Shown here: piece by piece, positions 7,903 to 16,791 of the stretch
Numbering within the stretch: position 1 is the first letter of the stretch
Layout of the letters: each line of letters starts with the position of its first letter
IMG/VR virus record: IMGVR_UViG_3300027906_000003
Span: 59,821 to 123,820 of that record
DNA length: 64,000 nucleotides
Direction: 5' to 3' (one strand)
Origin: a virus
Position numbers and translations under genes: made by a program
Notes under the pieces: generated by a model
Seen by the model: only the letters and a program-made list of their open reading frames with translations
Databases searched by the model: none
Told to the model about the DNA's origin: nothing

Positions 7903-9891
7903 ATGGCATTTCAAGTATCACCAGGAGTTCAAGTCTCAGAGATAGACTTAACAAATGTTGTGCCTGCAGTTTCAAGCACGACTGGTGCTTTTGCAGGTCA
8001 ATTTCAGTGGGGACCTGTTGATGAAGTAAAAACAGTTTCAGATAGTAAGGGTTTGATAGATGAGTTTTCGTCACCTGCAAATACCGATGCTGGAGCTGAA
8101 GACTTTTATTCAGCAGAAGCATTCTTGAAGTATGGGTCATCATTAAGAGTAGTTAGAATTTCCAACGGAGCAAAAAGTGCTAACGCGGCTGGAGCAACAT
8201 CAGCTATTCTTAAAAACGATGCAGAATACACAAGCACCTACAAAGGTGGAACCCAAGCCGGCACAGTCGGTGCGTGGGTAGCAAGATATGCGGGTTCTCT
8301 AGGAAACAATTTAAAAGTTTCCCTTTGTGCGTCAGCGAACGCATATTTTAACGATGCAGTTACCACAGTAAATGGAACTGAAGCGGTTGGTCAGACTACT
8401 ATAACAGTCTCAGCTTCTAATGTGTTTAACATTAGAGACCAGGTTAAATTCCAAGGCGACGATAACTTCTATAGAGTTCTATCAAAACCAAGTTCAACCA
8501 CTATAACAATCGAAGCATTAAATCAACCACAAGGAACTGGACTATTAGTTAACCAGACTGCAGGACAAAATATCGATAGATATTGGGAATTCCACAATTT
8601 GTTTGACAAAACACCAGGAACTTCAGCAGGACAAACCCAAGCGGGTGGAGCTGCAGATGAGGTTCATGTAGTTGTTGTAGACGAAGATGGCGGAATAACA
8701 GGAACAGCACATAGCGTTTTAGAAACACACGCATTTATGTCATTGGCATCAGATGCAAAAGGTCCTGACGGAAAATCTAATTACTACAAAAATGTAATTG
8801 AAAGAGAATCTTCATGGATTTGGTGGTCTGGACACGAATCAACAGTTATTGCAAGTGCTGTAGCAAATACAACACACGCGGCGTCAGTATCAGGAACAGC
8901 ATTCCTAAGACCAGCATTACCACTAAATGCTTCAATTTCAGGTGGTTCAGATGGACTAAGTCCAACTGCAGGTCTAAAATATGGTGCATGGGATACTTTC
9001 TTCTCAGACGGAGATACAGTAGATATCTCTTTCCTAATTTGTGGTTCAACAAGAACTACTACAGGTTCAGCTGACCAAGATATACTTGCAGACCATAACA
9101 CAATAGTAAATCAAGGTATATTACTTGCAGAGTCAAGAAAAGACTGCATGTTTATATGTTCACCAAGAAAAGCATCAATAGTTGATGTTAGTTCAGAATC
9201 AACACAAACAACCAATGTTAAAGCTGATTTTGCAAATGTTTCTTCAAGTTCATATGCAGTGTTAGATTCAGGTTGGGTATATCAATACGACAGATTCAAC
9301 GACAGATATTGCTGGGTTCCAGGAAACGGACACACAGCAGGTATCATGGCAAGGGCAGACTTACTAAGAGACCCTTGGTTCTCACCTGCTGGATTCAGCA
9401 GAGGTCAATACCTAGGTATTACTAAACTTGCTTACAATCCTAAACAAGCAAGTAGAGATGACTTATATCGTGCAAGAATTAACCCAATAGTGACATTCCC
9501 AGGACAGGGAACAGTTCTATTTGGAGACAAAACTGCATTAACAGTACCATCTGCATTTGATAGAATCAATGTAAGAAGACTGTTCATCGTATTAGAAAAG
9601 GCAATTTCACAAGCTGCTCAAGCACAACTCTTTGAATTCAACGATGCGTTCACAAGAGCACAGTTTAGAAGTGCTGTAGAACCTTTCCTAAGAGATGTGA
9701 AAAACAGAAGAGGACTAGTAGACTTCTCAGTATTATGTGATGAAACAAACAACACTGATACAGTTATTGATAGAAATGAATTCGTTTGTTCTATCTTTGT
9801 AAAACCTGCTCGTTCTATTAACTATATAACATTAAACTTTGTAGCTGCTAGAAGTGGTGTAGAGTTTAGTGAAATCTATTCAGCAGTTTAA
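7903..9891 (+). CDS. 18: Tail sheath protein gp18
   Basis: A 662-residue homologue of T4 gp18 (659 residues), the contractile sheath subunit. The N-terminus FQVSPGVQVSEIDLTNVVPAV and the C-terminal domain (INVRRLFIVLEKAISQAAQ, FNDAFTRAQFRS, PFLRDVKNRRGL) are the standard sheath signatures. The middle (roughly residues 80-300) is the variable exposed domain. A good Shine-Dalgarno (ACAGGAG) and a perfect late box precede it, as expected for a high-copy virion protein. Confidence 0.97.
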   Translation: MAFQVSPGVQVSEIDLTNVVPAVSSTTGAFAGQFQWGPVDEVKTVSDSKGLIDEFSSPANTDAGAEDFYSAEAFLKYGSSLRVVRISNGAKSANAAGATSAILKNDAEYTSTYKGGTQAGTVGAWVARYAGSLGNNLKVSLCASANAYFNDAVTTVNGTEAVGQTTITVSASNVFNIRDQVKFQGDDNFYRVLSKPSSTTITIEALNQPQGTGLLVNQTAGQNIDRYWEFHNLFDKTPGTSAGQTQAGGAADEVHVVVVDEDGGITGTAHSVLETHAFMSLASDAKGPDGKSNYYKNVIERESSWIWWSGHESTVIASAVANTTHAASVSGTAFLRPALPLNASISGGSDGLSPTAGLKYGAWDTFFSDGDTVDISFLICGSTRTTTGSADQDILADHNTIVNQGILLAESRKDCMFICSPRKASIVDVSSESTQTTNVKADFANVSSSSYAVLDSGWVYQYDRFNDRYCWVPGNGHTAGIMARADLLRDPWFSPAGFSRGQYLGITKLAYNPKQASRDDLYRARINPIVTFPGQGTVLFGDKTALTVPSAFDRINVRRLFIVLEKAISQAAQAQLFEFNDAFTRAQFRSAVEPFLRDVKNRRGLVDFSVLCDETNNTDTVIDRNEFVCSIFVKPARSINYITLNFVAARSGVEFSEIYSAV

Positions 9892-9905
9892 CAGGAGTAT
9901 AAAGA

Positions 9906-10403
9906 ATGGCAACAATAGACCAATTTAAAGCGAACTTAATCGGAGGTGGACCAAGAGCCAACCGATTCAAAGTTTTTGTTCCTAGAACAGGAAACAAAAT
10001 TGAATTCTTGTGTAAAGCTTCTACTCTACCAGGTTCATCTTTTGGAGAGACGACTGTAAAATATATGGGTAATACTTTAAAATTACCTGGTGACAGAGCC
10101 TTTGAAAATTGGACAACAACAATCATCAATGATGTTAACTTTGAAGTTAGAACAGGTCTTGAATCTTGGATGAATGAGATACAAGGCACTGGAACTGGTG
10201 AAGGCTCAACAAGTCTTGACTACTTAGTAGACAGAGCTTTTGTTGAACAATTAGATAAATCGGATGCAGTGTTAGCTCGATATGAGTTCTTTAACATGTA
10301 TCCACAATCAGTTGCACCAATAACATTAGACTATGATAATGGTGACGCGGTACAGACATTTGATGCAGTATTCTCTTTTTCCCATTGGGAAAGAGTAGTT
10401 TAA
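9906..10403 (+). CDS. 19: Tail tube protein gp19
   Basis: A 165-residue homologue of T4 gp19 (163 residues), the hexameric-ring subunit of the inner tail tube. Conserved features are the N-terminal DQFKANLIGGGPRANRFKV, the CKASTLPGSS turn, the WTTTIINDVNF strand and the C-terminal FSFSHWERV. It follows the sheath gene by 14 bases and is preceded by AGGAG (9894-9898), so it is translated from the same late mRNA as gp18. Confidence 0.96.
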   Translation: MATIDQFKANLIGGGPRANRFKVFVPRTGNKIEFLCKASTLPGSSFGETTVKYMGNTLKLPGDRAFENWTTTIINDVNFEVRTGLESWMNEIQGTGTGEGSTSLDYLVDRAFVEQLDKSDAVLARYEFFNMYPQSVAPITLDYDNGDAVQTFDAVFSFSHWERVV

Positions 10404-10430
10404 TAAGTGAGATAACACCTAAAATGGTGT

Positions 10431-10438
10431 TATAAATA
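10431..10438 (+). promoter_or_regulatory. 20: T4-type late promoter box (TATAAATA)
   Basis: Perfect TATAAATA ending exactly 5 nt before the portal gene ATG at 10444; predicted leaderless late transcript. Confidence 0.8.
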
Positions 10439-10443
10439 ATAGT

Positions 10444-11985
10444 ATGGAATTATTCGGGTTTGAAATCACTCGTAAAAGAGACGAGTTAAGAGCAACAGAG
10501 GTTGATAAAAAAGCAATCTCTTTTGTGCCTCCAGTCGATGATGATGGCACACCAGTTATACAATCACAACCAGGTGGTTTTATTACAGGTGGTGCATATG
10601 GGTCATACATCGATATGGAAGGCGGTATTAAGAATGAGGCAGAACTCATTCGTAGATACCGTGAGATATCCTTAATACCTGAATGTGATTCAGCAATAGA
10701 GGATATCGTTAATGAGTGTATCACATCTGACACTTCGGATAGGATAGTTTCACTCGACCTCAGAGATGTAAAGCTCTCTGATAGCATCAAAGATAAGGTG
10801 CAAGACGAGTTTTATCACATCCTAAACATCATGAGATTCAATCAGAACTCTCATGAATTATTCAGAAAATGGTACATCGATGGTAGAGTCTACTTCCATA
10901 AGGTCGTGGATTCGAAACGACCTAAGGCAGGTATCGTTGACATCAGAAATATTGACCCTATAAAGATTAAGAAAGTTCGTAATATTGAGAAAGACAGAGA
11001 CAATAAGACGAATGTTGAAAAGATTACAAAGATGGAAGAGTTCTATCTTTTCAACGATAGAGGTTTTGATAAGAGTGGTTCTGGAGAAGGAAACACTGTT
11101 AAAATTGCACCAGAGGCAGTATGTTATACAACTTCTGGTCTACTAGACTACACTAAAAATGTTGTAGTTGGTTATCTTCATAAAGCAATGAAGACTGCAA
11201 ATCAACTATCTATGATAGAAGATGCACTTGTTATCTATAGGATATCAAGAGCACCAGAAAGAAGAATCTTCTACATCGATGTTGGTAACTTGCCAAAAGC
11301 AAAGGCAGAACAATACTTATCAGAAGTTATGAACAAGTATAGAAATAAACTTGTTTATAACGCACAGACAGGTGAAATCAAAGATGATAGAAAACACATG
11401 TCTATGATGGAAGATTTTTGGTTACCAAGAAGAGAGGGTGGAAGAGGAACAGAGATATCTACACTCCCAGGTGGTCAGAACTTAGATGATATTGCAGATA
11501 TAGAATACTTCAAAAAGAAACTATATCGTGCATTAAATGTGCCTATATCTCGTATGGAATCAGATAATGGTTTCAATATGGGTAAGTCATCTGAGATTAC
11601 GAGAGATGAATTGAAGTTTAATAAATTTACTAATAGACTTCAAAAGAAATTTGCAAGAGTATTCAACGATGTGTTGAGAACTCAGTTGATTCTGAAAGAG
11701 ATTGTTTCTGCAGAAGAGTTTGATAAAATTAAAGATTTTATTCAATACGATTGGGCAACAGACAACCACTTTACAGAATTAAAAGATGCAGAGATTATAC
11801 GAGAAAGAATGGACACACTTTCACAAGTAAGTGAGTATGTCGGCAAATATTACTCGAATGAGTATATTAGAAAGTATATCCTGAATCAAACGGAAGAGGA
11901 TATCAAAATCATCGATGCTCAGATAGAGCAAGAGGGTGGTTCTGGTGACGATAGTGAAAACGAAGATGACTTCGGAGGATTTTAA
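10444..11985 (+). CDS. 20: Portal protein gp20
   Basis: A 513-residue homologue of T4 gp20 (524 residues), the dodecameric head vertex protein that nucleates prohead assembly and is the DNA entry channel. Conserved segments include LIRRYREISLIPECDSAIEDIVNE, the RKWYIDGRVYFHKV strand, the IDPIKIKKVR turn, GYLHKAMKTANQLSMIEDALVIYR and FWLPRREGGRGTEISTLPGGQNL. Each is quoted in parts only. The C-terminus is acidic. The ATG lies 5 nt after a late box with no room for a Shine-Dalgarno. Confidence 0.97.
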   Translation: MELFGFEITRKRDELRATEVDKKAISFVPPVDDDGTPVIQSQPGGFITGGAYGSYIDMEGGIKNEAELIRRYREISLIPECDSAIEDIVNECITSDTSDRIVSLDLRDVKLSDSIKDKVQDEFYHILNIMRFNQNSHELFRKWYIDGRVYFHKVVDSKRPKAGIVDIRNIDPIKIKKVRNIEKDRDNKTNVEKITKMEEFYLFNDRGFDKSGSGEGNTVKIAPEAVCYTTSGLLDYTKNVVVGYLHKAMKTANQLSMIEDALVIYRISRAPERRIFYIDVGNLPKAKAEQYLSEVMNKYRNKLVYNAQTGEIKDDRKHMSMMEDFWLPRREGGRGTEISTLPGGQNLDDIADIEYFKKKLYRALNVPISRMESDNGFNMGKSSEITRDELKFNKFTNRLQKKFARVFNDVLRTQLILKEIVSAEEFDKIKDFIQYDWATDNHFTELKDAEIIRERMDTLSQVSEYVGKYYSNEYIRKYILNQTEEDIKIIDAQIEQEGGSGDDSENEDDFGGF

Positions 11986-11988
11986 TAA

Positions 11989-12153
11989 ATGAATGATATC
12001 GCAAAAGAAATAGTAGACCAAATAGAAGATGGTAAAATGGATAATGCCAAAGAAACAATCTTTAAAGGTTTACACCAAAAGGCTGCTGAGAACATCGACA
12101 TGAAAAGAGTCGAAACTCAGGTAAATTGGATGGATAAGAAAGAAGAAGAGTAA
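11989..12153 (+). CDS. 67: Small prohead core protein, gp67-like by position
   Basis: A 54-residue acidic/charged protein (MNDIAKEIVDQIEDGK...) starting 3 bases after the portal stop and overlapping the next ATG (TAATG). In T4 the small acidic core protein gp67 lies in exactly this place, between 20 and 68/21. Sequence similarity cannot be judged at this length; the call rests on position, size and charge. The segment GKMDNAKETIFKGLHQKAAENIDMKR is probably one long helix. Confidence 0.65.
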   Translation: MNDIAKEIVDQIEDGKMDNAKETIFKGLHQKAAENIDMKRVETQVNWMDKKEEE

Positions 12154-12452
12154 TGAAATCATTTCAACAGATGACAGAAGAACTAAACGAGGCAAAATCA
12201 ATGTTGCCTGTTGGTCATAGACAACTTAAAAATGAAGTTGTATCTGTTGGTGATAAGACTTTTAACTTATCTTATTCACAAAAGGGTAATGATGTCTTTG
12301 TATTTTTAGAAGGAATGGACACAGGTGATGTATACGAAGACCTCAAAAGTGCTGAAGCACAAATGAAAGACATAAAAGATGTCTTAAAATCTATGGGGGA
12401 ATCATTTTCCATAGAAGAATTTAAGGAGTTATTCAATGAAACTAATATCTGA
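12153..12452 (+). CDS. 68: Prohead core protein, gp68-like, with a capsid-targeting-type N-terminus
   Basis: A 99-residue protein between the gp67-like gene and the prohead protease, the position of T4 gp68. The N-terminus MKSFQQMTEELNEAKSM resembles T4 capsid-targeting peptides (MKTYQEF...-type). LNE followed by Ala at residues 11-14 fits the LxE cleavage rule of the gp21 protease. The same MKSFQQ start recurs in the protein at 24489. The rest is a beta-rich segment and an acidic helical C-terminus. It overlaps the gp21 start by 17 bases. Confidence 0.6.
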   Translation: MKSFQQMTEELNEAKSMLPVGHRQLKNEVVSVGDKTFNLSYSQKGNDVFVFLEGMDTGDVYEDLKSAEAQMKDIKDVLKSMGESFSIEEFKELFNETNI

Positions 12453-13089
12453 ATATAACGATTACGCAATATCACCTGTAATCATCGAACAAAACGAAAA
12501 AGGTGAGAAAGAATACTACATTGAAGGAGTATTCATGCAATCAGAAATTAAAAATAGAAACGGCAGAGTTTATCCAAAGAACATAATGGAGAAAGAAGTA
12601 GGTCGTTATAGAAAAGAATTCATTGAAAAAGACCGAGCATTCGGTGAGTTGGGACATCCAGAGGGACCAACTATTAATTTAGACAGAGTTTCCCATTTAA
12701 TTACATCACTAGAAGAAGATGGTGATAATTATATAGGGAGAGCAAAGATTTTAAGCACTCCAAATGGTCAAATCGTAAGAAGTTTGATTTCAGATGGTGC
12801 TAAATTAGGTGTTTCATCAAGAGGACTAGGTTCACTAGAGTCAAAAGGTGATGCACAATATGTTAAGGGTGACTTTCAGCTGGCAACAGCTGCGGACATC
12901 GTAGCAGACCCAAGTGCTCCAGAGGCCTTCGTTGAAGGAATCTATGAAGGAGTAGAGTGGGTAATGGAGAACGGTTTACTTAAAGCTGTTGAACTTGAAG
13001 CAATGCAGAGAGAAATCCGCACTGTCCAAGCGTCAAAACTAGAGGAAACCAAATTAAATTTATGGAAAAGGTTCGTTGAGAGTCTATAA
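12436..13089 (+). CDS. 21: Prohead protease gp21
   Basis: A 217-residue homologue of T4 gp21 (212 residues), the serine protease inside the prohead that cleaves scaffold and capsid proteins after LxE/IxE sites. Visible elements are GVFMQSEIKNRNGRVYP, the candidate catalytic His in FGELGHPEGP and the candidate Ser in KLGVSSRGLGS. A good Shine-Dalgarno (AAGGAG) precedes the ATG. It overlaps the gp68-like gene. Confidence 0.95.
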   Translation: MKLISEYNDYAISPVIIEQNEKGEKEYYIEGVFMQSEIKNRNGRVYPKNIMEKEVGRYRKEFIEKDRAFGELGHPEGPTINLDRVSHLITSLEEDGDNYIGRAKILSTPNGQIVRSLISDGAKLGVSSRGLGSLESKGDAQYVKGDFQLATAADIVADPSAPEAFVEGIYEGVEWVMENGLLKAVELEAMQREIRTVQASKLEETKLNLWKRFVESL

Positions 13090-13091
13090 CA

Positions 13092-13118
13092 TATAAATAA
13101 AAAAGTAAACTATAAATA
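13092..13118 (+). promoter_or_regulatory. 22: Tandem T4-type late promoter boxes before gene 22
   Basis: Two perfect TATAAATA boxes, 13092-13099 and 13111-13118, lie 19 nt apart upstream of the scaffold gene. This is the only exact tandem in the window and suits the very high expression of scaffold and capsid. A Shine-Dalgarno ACAGGAG sits just before the ATG at 13146. Confidence 0.8.
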
Positions 13119-13145
13119 GTTTAATACTCATAACAGGAGAAAAAA

Positions 13146-14507
13146 ATGGCAGAGTTAGAAAATAACCTAGAATCAACAGAAGAAGAAACTGTTGAAACAG
13201 TTGCGGAGGCAGGTCAACCTGACGCTAAGGCTGAAAAAGGTGACACAAAACCTGTTAAGCAAGGTTCATCCGACGAGGAGAAAATCGAATCGGGTAAGGG
13301 TGAGGTCGTTAAACCTGAAGAAAATCCTGTTGACAAATCAGTAGCATCAGTAAAAAAAGCTGGTGACGAAACTAAACAAGTTAAAGATGCAGTAAACAAA
13401 TCTGCACCTGCTCCTGAGAAATCAGAAAAACTTAAAGAAGATGAAGATTCTGCGAAAGACGAAGTTAAAATGTCTAAAATGGAATCAATCAAGGCGATTG
13501 TCAACAACATGAAGGATATGACCAAAGAGGAACTTCAAAAAACTTTTGGTGAAATGTCAGAAGAAGAAGTTGACGAGACCTTGACTAAAGCAGAAGTCGC
13601 TAGAAAAATCGTTGAAATGCTTAAAGCAATGGATGAAGAAGCAGTTCTTAAAATTGCAGAGAAGTATGAAGACGAAGAAGAAGAAGACGATGATGACGAT
13701 GACAATGACGAAATGGAAGAGTCAGTCGACACATCAGACTTAGAATCTTCATTAGTAGAGATAGAAGTTGAAGACGACCTCAATGCAATCTCAGAAGCAC
13801 TCGACTTATCAGAAGAGAATGCAGAGAAAGCTAGAACAATCTTTAAAGCAGCTGTTCAATCAAAAGTTGCAGAGATTAAAGAGTCTTTAGAATCTCAGTA
13901 TTCAGACGAATTAAAAACCTCAGTAGAAAAAGTCAAAGGTGACCTTGCGGAAGCAGTTGATAAATATCTTACATATTGTGCAGAAGAGTGGACGAAAGAA
14001 AACGAACTTGCAATAGAAAGAGGTTTGAGAGCGGAAATGACTGAAAACTTTATCGAAGGAATGAAAACATTGTTCACTGAACACTATGTTGAAGTACCAG
14101 AAGATAAGTATAATGTCATGGACGAACTCGCAAATAGACTCGATGAAATGGAACAAAAACTCGATTCAGAAGTTTCCAAGAATATGGAAGTTTCAGAAGA
14201 GTTAGATTCATTGAAGAGAGCAAATGTGGTCAGAGAAGCCTGTGAAGACTTAACTGAATCACAAAAAGAGAAAATGGAATCACTTTCAAACGGAGTAGAC
14301 TTCAAAGATACAGCAGATTTCTCAGAGAAAGTTGCTGAAATCAAAGAAGCTTATTTCGGTCAAGTTGAGGGTGACAACATTGCAGAAGAAATGACTGTAG
14401 AAGAAGGAACAGGTTCTTTCGAAGATGATTCATCATCAGAAGAAGTTCTTGACCCAACTATTGCAAGATATTCATCTGCTATAAGTAAACTAAAACCATT
14501 AGGTTAA
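13146..14507 (+). CDS. 22: Prohead scaffolding core protein gp22
   Basis: A 453-residue, strongly acidic, helical protein in the place of T4 gp22 (269 residues), the main scaffold that is degraded by gp21 during maturation. The first 130 residues are a Glu/Lys/Ala/Pro-rich low-complexity extension not found in T4. An acidic run of Asp/Glu lies around residues 175-195. The C-terminal half (from about 200) is a long helical region ending in LDPTIARYSSAISKLKPLG, typical of marine T4-like scaffolds. It lies between the protease and the major capsid gene, with tandem late promoters. Confidence 0.9.
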   Translation: MAELENNLESTEEETVETVAEAGQPDAKAEKGDTKPVKQGSSDEEKIESGKGEVVKPEENPVDKSVASVKKAGDETKQVKDAVNKSAPAPEKSEKLKEDEDSAKDEVKMSKMESIKAIVNNMKDMTKEELQKTFGEMSEEEVDETLTKAEVARKIVEMLKAMDEEAVLKIAEKYEDEEEEDDDDDDNDEMEESVDTSDLESSLVEIEVEDDLNAISEALDLSEENAEKARTIFKAAVQSKVAEIKESLESQYSDELKTSVEKVKGDLAEAVDKYLTYCAEEWTKENELAIERGLRAEMTENFIEGMKTLFTEHYVEVPEDKYNVMDELANRLDEMEQKLDSEVSKNMEVSEELDSLKRANVVREACEDLTESQKEKMESLSNGVDFKDTADFSEKVAEIKEAYFGQVEGDNIAEEMTVEEGTGSFEDDSSSEEVLDPTIARYSSAISKLKPLG

Positions 14508-14527
14508 TTTAAAGGAAAAATGTAAAA

Positions 14528-15832
14528 ATGTTTTTATCAGAAAATTTACAAGAAAAATGGTCTCCTATACTTGAGCACTCAGATTTACCAAAAATCGAAG
14601 ACAACTATAAGAGAGCTGTAACCGCAGTTATCCTTGAAAACCAAGAGAAAGCCCTAAACGAAGATAGAGCAACTCTTGAAGAAGCTGCACCTTTAAATGC
14701 TACTGGTTCTGCAATTAGTAATTGGGACCCAATCCTTATTTCACTAGTTCGTAGAGCTATGCCAAATCTCGTTGCTTACGACATTTGTGGTGTTCAACCA
14801 ATGACAGGTCCAACAGGTCTTATCTTTGCTATGAAAGCAAGATATCATGACGATGTTAACGCGACTAGAGATAATATGTCAGAAGCTTTATTTAATGAAG
14901 CTCGTTCAACATACTCTAATTCGCCTCAAACAACTTCAACTTCTGTAGGTTCTGACCCAATTGGTGACCCATTCGACACATCATCTCCTTCATACGCAGA
15001 CACTACTGGTGCTGGTATGTCAACAGCTAACGCTGAAGCATTAGGTGATGCGGCGGGCAACCATTTTGCAGAAATGGCTTTCACAATCGAGAAAGCAACT
15101 GTGACTGCAAAATCCAGAGCATTAAAAGCTGAGTATACACTCGAATTAGCACAAGACCTCAAAGCAATCCACGGTCTTGATGCAGAATCAGAATTGGCAA
15201 ACATCTTATCATCTGAGATTCTTGCTGAAATCAACCGTGAAGTTATCAGAAATGTTAACATGCAGGCTAAAACAGGTGCGTCAGCAACTGCTTCAGCAGG
15301 TACTTTCAACTTAGATGTTGATGCAAACGGAAGATGGTCAGTTGAGAAATTCAAAGGTTTGATTTTCCAAATCGAAAGAGAAGCTAATGTAATAGCAAAA
15401 GAAACACGAAGAGGTAAAGGTAACTTTATTCTTTGTTCTTCTGATGTTGCATCTGCTCTTTCAATGGCAGGAGTATTAGATTACGCACCTGCTTTATCAA
15501 CTTCTTTAAATGTTGATGACACAGGCAATACATTTGCTGGTGTTCTTAACGGTAAAGTTAAAGTATACATCGACCCTTATGCAGGTGTTGATTATATGAC
15601 AGTTGGTTACAGAGGAAGCAATCCTTATGACGCTGGTCTATTCTATTGCCCATATGTTCCACTTCAAATGGTGAGAGCAGTTGGCGAGAATACTTTCCAA
15701 CCGAAAATTGGTTTCAAAACAAGATACGGAATGGTATCTAATCCTTTTGTTGGTGCTACACCAGCTGACGGAATGGCAACTGCCGGAACAAACCAATACT
15801 ACAGAAAGATGGCTGTTTCAAACATTCTATAA
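14528..15832 (+). CDS. 23: Major capsid protein gp23
   Basis: A 434-residue homologue of T4 gp23 (521 residues before cleavage). It has the classic N-terminal delta domain, which should be removed by gp21 after Glu52 in TLEEAAPLNATG, fitting the LxE rule. Other signatures are ISLVRRAMPNLVAYDICGVQPMTGP (quoted in part), LIFAMKARY and the C-terminal FKTRYGMVSNPF. Codons are richer in C/G-ending synonyms than neighbours, as expected for the most expressed gene. A strong terminator lies 26 bases downstream. Confidence 0.98.
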   Translation: MFLSENLQEKWSPILEHSDLPKIEDNYKRAVTAVILENQEKALNEDRATLEEAAPLNATGSAISNWDPILISLVRRAMPNLVAYDICGVQPMTGPTGLIFAMKARYHDDVNATRDNMSEALFNEARSTYSNSPQTTSTSVGSDPIGDPFDTSSPSYADTTGAGMSTANAEALGDAAGNHFAEMAFTIEKATVTAKSRALKAEYTLELAQDLKAIHGLDAESELANILSSEILAEINREVIRNVNMQAKTGASATASAGTFNLDVDANGRWSVEKFKGLIFQIEREANVIAKETRRGKGNFILCSSDVASALSMAGVLDYAPALSTSLNVDDTGNTFAGVLNGKVKVYIDPYAGVDYMTVGYRGSNPYDAGLFYCPYVPLQMVRAVGENTFQPKIGFKTRYGMVSNPFVGATPADGMATAGTNQYYRKMAVSNIL

Positions 15833-15857
15833 TCTGTATAATCGATTTATCGATATT

Positions 15858-15888
15858 AAAATCCCCTCCTTTCGAGGGGATTTTTTTT
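15858..15888 (+). terminator. Rho-independent terminator after gene 23
   Basis: An 11-bp perfect stem (AAAATCCCCTC / GAGGGGATTTT) with loop CTTTC, followed by an unbroken T run to 15888. It ends the 13-23 late transcription block. Confidence 0.93.
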
Positions 15889-15902
15889 GGTTCAGATAAA
15901 CG

Positions 15903-16031
15903 AAACCCCAATCACTTCTAGCTCTTCAGCAGGTTAATTGGGGTCTCTATTCTAGGAACTTCGCACCTCACTATCGTCATTAGTTCTTGTGCCTGGTTTA
16001 CCAGAGAGGTTGACGATTCCTCGGTTTCCTA
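15903..16031. other. Intergenic segment with nested inverted repeats; possible structured RNA
   Basis: About 130 bases without a gene between the gp23 terminator and the - strand phosphatase. It contains ACCCCAAT (15905-15912)/ATTGGGGT (15937-15944). A nested set follows: TAGGAA (15953-15958)/TTCCTA (16026-16031), ATCGTCA (15973-15979)/TGACGAT (16011-16017) and hairpin CTGG-TTTA-CCAG (15993-16004). ACCTC (15965-15969) can also pair with GAGGT (16006-16010) across the inner stem, a possible pseudoknot. Strand is undetermined: read-through RNA from gene 23, or the 3' region of the - strand gene. Confidence 0.5.
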
Positions 16032-16496
16032 AAAATCTCCGTCTGCAACTTGGACTACATTAAATCCTTTTGCTCTCCACATATCAACGACTTTATTTCT
16101 ATCATCGAAGATTAAATCAATCTTACCACCTAAAGCAAAGAACTTGTCTGCTAAATGTGATTTGAACTCAGCATCATCTGAGAAGTCTCCATCAGGTCTC
16201 AAAAAGACTCCTTGATGGCCATCTCCAATCCATTCAGAGATTTGTTTCTCAGTGATAGCTCTTTCAGATTCATTTCTTGCAGAGAAAAATGCAACATTAT
16301 CTCCTTGTGCAATAAATCTTTTTGCAATATCACACACCCATTGAACAGGTGTATCATTTACTGTTTCTTTTTTGAAAGAATTCCAATCTTTATTACCACC
16401 ATTAACAAAATGTCTTCTATGTTCGACATCTGCAATAGTGCCGTCAACATCAAAAATGACAGTTTTTGGTGGAATTGTGTTGAATCTTTTAGTCAT
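16029..16496 (-). CDS. Polynucleotide kinase 3'-phosphatase-like HAD hydrolase
   Basis: A 155-residue HAD-superfamily phosphatase on the - strand, matching the C-terminal 3'-phosphatase domain of T4 Pnk (PseT). Visible motifs are TVIFDVDGTIAD (nucleophile Asp plus acid Asp), FFSARNES (motif II, Ser), and IDLIFDDRNKVVDMWR (motif IV acids). The kinase P-loop domain of PseT is absent. I chose the ATG at 16494-16496 because a sigma-70-type promoter sits directly upstream (-10 TATAAT, 6 nt gap), predicting a leaderless mRNA; a longer in-frame extension would run through that promoter. It is the only convincing - strand gene here. Confidence 0.85.
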   Translation of the reverse strand: MTKRFNTIPPKTVIFDVDGTIADVEHRRHFVNGGNKDWNSFKKETVNDTPVQWVCDIAKRFIAQGDNVAFFSARNESERAITEKQISEWIGDGHQGVFLRPDGDFSDDAEFKSHLADKFFALGGKIDLIFDDRNKVVDMWRAKGFNVVQVADGDF

Positions 16497-16502
16497 GTAT
16501 AC

Positions 16503-16532
16503 ATTATATAAAAAAAGTGACCGCTTTGTCAA
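16503..16532 (-). promoter_or_regulatory. Sigma-70-type promoter of the - strand phosphatase gene
   Basis: On the - strand: TTGACA (16527-16532), an 18-nt spacer beginning AAGCGGTCAC, TATAAT (16503-16508), then GTATAC and the ATG. The stretch from -10 to start codon is identical to that of gene 55. Confidence 0.85.
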
Positions 16533-16540
16533 CGCATAAA

Positions 16541-16548
16541 TATAAATA
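16541..16548 (+). promoter_or_regulatory. T4-type late promoter box (TATAAATA)
   Basis: Perfect TATAAATA ending 3 nt before the ATG at 16552 on the + strand. It lies back to back with the - strand promoter, so this short gap drives both directions. Confidence 0.7.
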
Positions 16549-16551
16549 GTT

Positions 16552-16791
16552 ATGGAGAATACTATGAAACAATATGAAAAGACTGTTGATGTTTTAGAAG
16601 GACCTTGGGAATCGAAATCATTTCCAAAAGGAAAAGAAACAACTAAAAACATAATCAGCAGAAAGATAACAACAGTGTATAAAAAAGATGGTTATCTATG
16701 TGAAGAAATCAATCTAAGAGAGTATCGAGGTGAAGATTACCATGATACTTCAACAAGCAAGAGGATAATCAAACTTGACAACAACGATTAA
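16552..16791 (+). CDS. Hypothetical protein, 79 residues
   Basis: A small charged protein with no signal peptide or membrane segment (MENTMKQYEKTVDVLEGPWE...). The segment IISRKITTVYKKDGYLCEE suggests paired beta strands. I do not recognise it. It starts just after a late box and its end overlaps the TTG start of gene 3, so the two are probably translated together. Confidence 0.65.
   Translation: MENTMKQYEKTVDVLEGPWESKSFPKGKETTKNIISRKITTVYKKDGYLCEEINLREYRGEDYHDTSTSKRIIKLDNND

Noticed and set aside
8784-9101. Long open frames on both strands inside gene 18
   Set aside because: Shadow frames of the sheath gene, with no signals of their own.
13214-13783. Ser-rich open frames on the - strand inside gene 22
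   Set aside because: They are the complement of the Glu/Asp/Lys-rich scaffold codons; composition alone explains the missing stops.
16497-16652. N-terminal extension of the - strand phosphatase
   Set aside because: It would run through the TTGACA/TATAAT promoter and the late box of the + strand gene; the PNKP-type domain starts right at the ATG chosen.
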